From Gracilimonas mengyeensis (GTDB lineage Bacteria > Bacteroidota > Rhodothermia > Balneolales > Balneolaceae), in the NCBI RefSeq assembly GCF_900182705.1, contig NZ_FXTP01000005.1:1-64000 (forward strand): DNA of 64,000 nucleotides. Reading direction: 5' to 3'. Under the pieces are notes generated by a model. That model made no database searches. It was not told the DNA's origin and worked only from the letters and a program-made list of their open reading frames with translations. Below are positions 63,037-64,000 of the stretch, one piece after another. The position numbers and the translations under genes are program-made. How positions within the stretch are numbered: the first letter of the stretch is position 1; each line of letters opens with the position of its first letter.

Positions 63037-63603
63037 TTATTTTTCATCATCCAGCACATAAATTTGGGACAGGTTACGTCCTTCCTGAGCGTAATCCAAT
63101 CCATAGCCAAGCACAAAAGCATCCGGGATTTCGAAACCTACATAATCCAATTGCACGTCATGTCTGGTAGCTTCTTTTTTATGAAGCAGCGTACATACAC
63201 TCACTGAAGCGGGGTTTTCTTCCTTCATTCGCTTCACCATATACTGCATACTTAAACCGGTATCCACAATATCTTCAATCAGTATCACATGTCGTCCTTC
63301 AATTTTCGCGTCAATATGCTTGAGCTCCGTAACCTGCCCCGATGATACTTTTTCATCACCATAGCTGCTGAGCTTCATAAAATCCACCTCGCAGGGAATG
63401 GTAACGTGCCGCATGATATCTGCCAGAAAGATAAAAGCCCCATTCAATATGCCAATAAATATCGGACGCTTGCCATCAAAATCTTTATTAAGCTGCCGCC
63501 CCATCTGCGCCAGACGCTCGTCTATTTGTTCTTTGGTGATAAATATCTTAAAAAGCTCTCCGTTACAAGTTACTTTATCGGGCTGATGGAATCTTGAACT
63601 CAT
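63037..63603 (-). CDS. hpt: Hypoxanthine phosphoribosyltransferase
   Basis: Purine salvage enzyme converting hypoxanthine (or guanine) and PRPP to IMP (GMP). The 188-aa protein has the PRPP loop VILIEDIVDTGLSMQYM and the N-terminal GRQLNKDFDGKRPIFIGILNG. Length is normal. It follows tilS by only one base between stop and start, an arrangement (tilS-hpt, often with ftsH) conserved in many bacteria. Cotranscription is expected. Confidence 0.95.
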   Translation of the reverse strand: MSSRFHQPDKVTCNGELFKIFITKEQIDERLAQMGRQLNKDFDGKRPIFIGILNGAFIFLADIMRHVTIPCEVDFMKLSSYGDEKVSSGQVTELKHIDAKIEGRHVILIEDIVDTGLSMQYMVKRMKEENPASVSVCTLLHKKEATRHDVQLDYVGFEIPDAFVLGYGLDYAQEGRNLSQIYVLDDEK

Positions 63604-63604
63604 A

Positions 63605-64000
63605 TCAAATTGAAAGATTAATAGTCAAAAATATTTCGGTTTGGGGATGATAACGGGCCTCCTCAGCCACGGCTCCCCACTCGTTGTTTTCTGCCTTCAC
63701 GGGATAGATAATGGCGTAAATAGTACCATCTGATCCGCACAATACCAAAGCCTTTTCCTTTAAATGAGCGGGTATTTTGCGGGATGTCAGATGTTTGGCA
63801 ATGTTTTGGGATCCTGATAAACCTAAAGGCGTAAAGCGATCTCCCTCTTGCCATTCTCGCAAAGTCAGGGGCCATTGCAGCTTGTCTGCGTCTACTTGCA
63901 AATTTGCCGACTGGCTGCGTGAAGATACAAGTTTTAGCGATACCGGGCCCGTCTTAAAATCACTCTCCACTTCACCCCTTTTAAAAGTGTAGCTGATGGA
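63605..64000 (-). CDS. tilS: tRNA(Ile)-lysidine synthase, C-terminal part (cut by window edge)
   Basis: TilS modifies C34 of tRNA-Ile2 to lysidine in the cytoplasm. The reading frame is open to the window edge at 64000 and continues outside; only the C-terminal ~130 residues are seen. They match the TilS C-terminal domain: REWQEGDRFTPLGLSGSQNIAKHL, then SRKIPAHLKEKALVLCGSDGTIYAI. The catalytic PP-loop lies outside. Position just before hpt agrees with the identification. Confidence 0.88.
   Translation of the reverse strand, partial: SISYTFKRGEVESDFKTGPVSLKLVSSRSQSANLQVDADKLQWPLTLREWQEGDRFTPLGLSGSQNIAKHLTSRKIPAHLKEKALVLCGSDGTIYAIIYPVKAENNEWGAVAEEARYHPQTEIFLTINLSI

Overview
This window is a stretch of bacterial chromosome from the FCB (Bacteroidota-like) group, most likely a Balneolota-type organism. 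The evidence is a type IX secretion C-terminal sorting domain, a PID-CTERM small protein, Bacteroidota-type families (DUF4199, DUF4153, Reg_prop/Y_Y_Y kinase), a queuine tRNA-ribosyltransferase lacking most of its zinc cysteines, and generally weak Shine-Dalgarno sites. The exact taxon is inference.

Layout. 1-3261: str operon on the minus strand (rpsL-rpsG-fusA-tuf, tuf cut by the window edge). 3454-8808: recG, then a large secreted beta-propeller/T9SS protein behind a perfect consensus sigma70 promoter, and a PID-CTERM peptide. 8879-10929: a HisKA_2 sensor kinase and a MauE/DoxX-like membrane protein. 11468-19321: a long minus-strand run (undecaprenyl-phosphate sugar transferase, GT2 polyprenol-phosphate mannosyltransferase, accA, thioesterase, DUF2085, DUF4199, CPBP protease, DUF2007, cdsA, dipeptide epimerase). 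19417-27930: tgt, a lipoprotein, an orphan HsdR-N nuclease-like protein, SixA, BrkB, a DUF4153 membrane protein and a four-repeat DUF7282 lipoprotein.

28.1-46.0 kb is the accessory island: a type I (I-B-like) CRISPR-Cas system. Array 1 (33 repeats) lies at the cas2 end and array 2 (41 repeats) lies beyond cas6, with two unrelated plus-strand genes in between. Both arrays are transcribed leftward (minus strand) from similar leaders on their right side. The minus-strand cas order is cas6-cas5-cas8-cas7-cas3-(Cys-rich 148-aa protein)-(REP-associated transposase)-cas4-(four-helix-bundle IVP)-cas1-cas2. Three non-cas cassettes therefore sit inside the operon, with REP palindromes and 26-bp direct repeats around them. 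The effector block looks more AT-rich than the adaptation block, with an apparent step inside cas6. Two spacers occur in both arrays with a one-base length difference and in reversed order, which suggests both arrays sampled the same invaders independently.

46.2-64.0 kb returns to housekeeping and signalling: a flavin reductase-like protein, Hsp33, a hybrid histidine kinase, SufE, a PAS-only protein, acyl-CoA dehydrogenase, the methylmalonyl-CoA mutase set mutA-mutB-meaB, radC, tRNA-Ser(GCT), a Reg_prop/Y_Y_Y sensor kinase, hpt, and the 3' end of tilS at the window edge.

No database search was possible. Family names come from motif recognition, and the counts, offsets and GC samples were made by hand.
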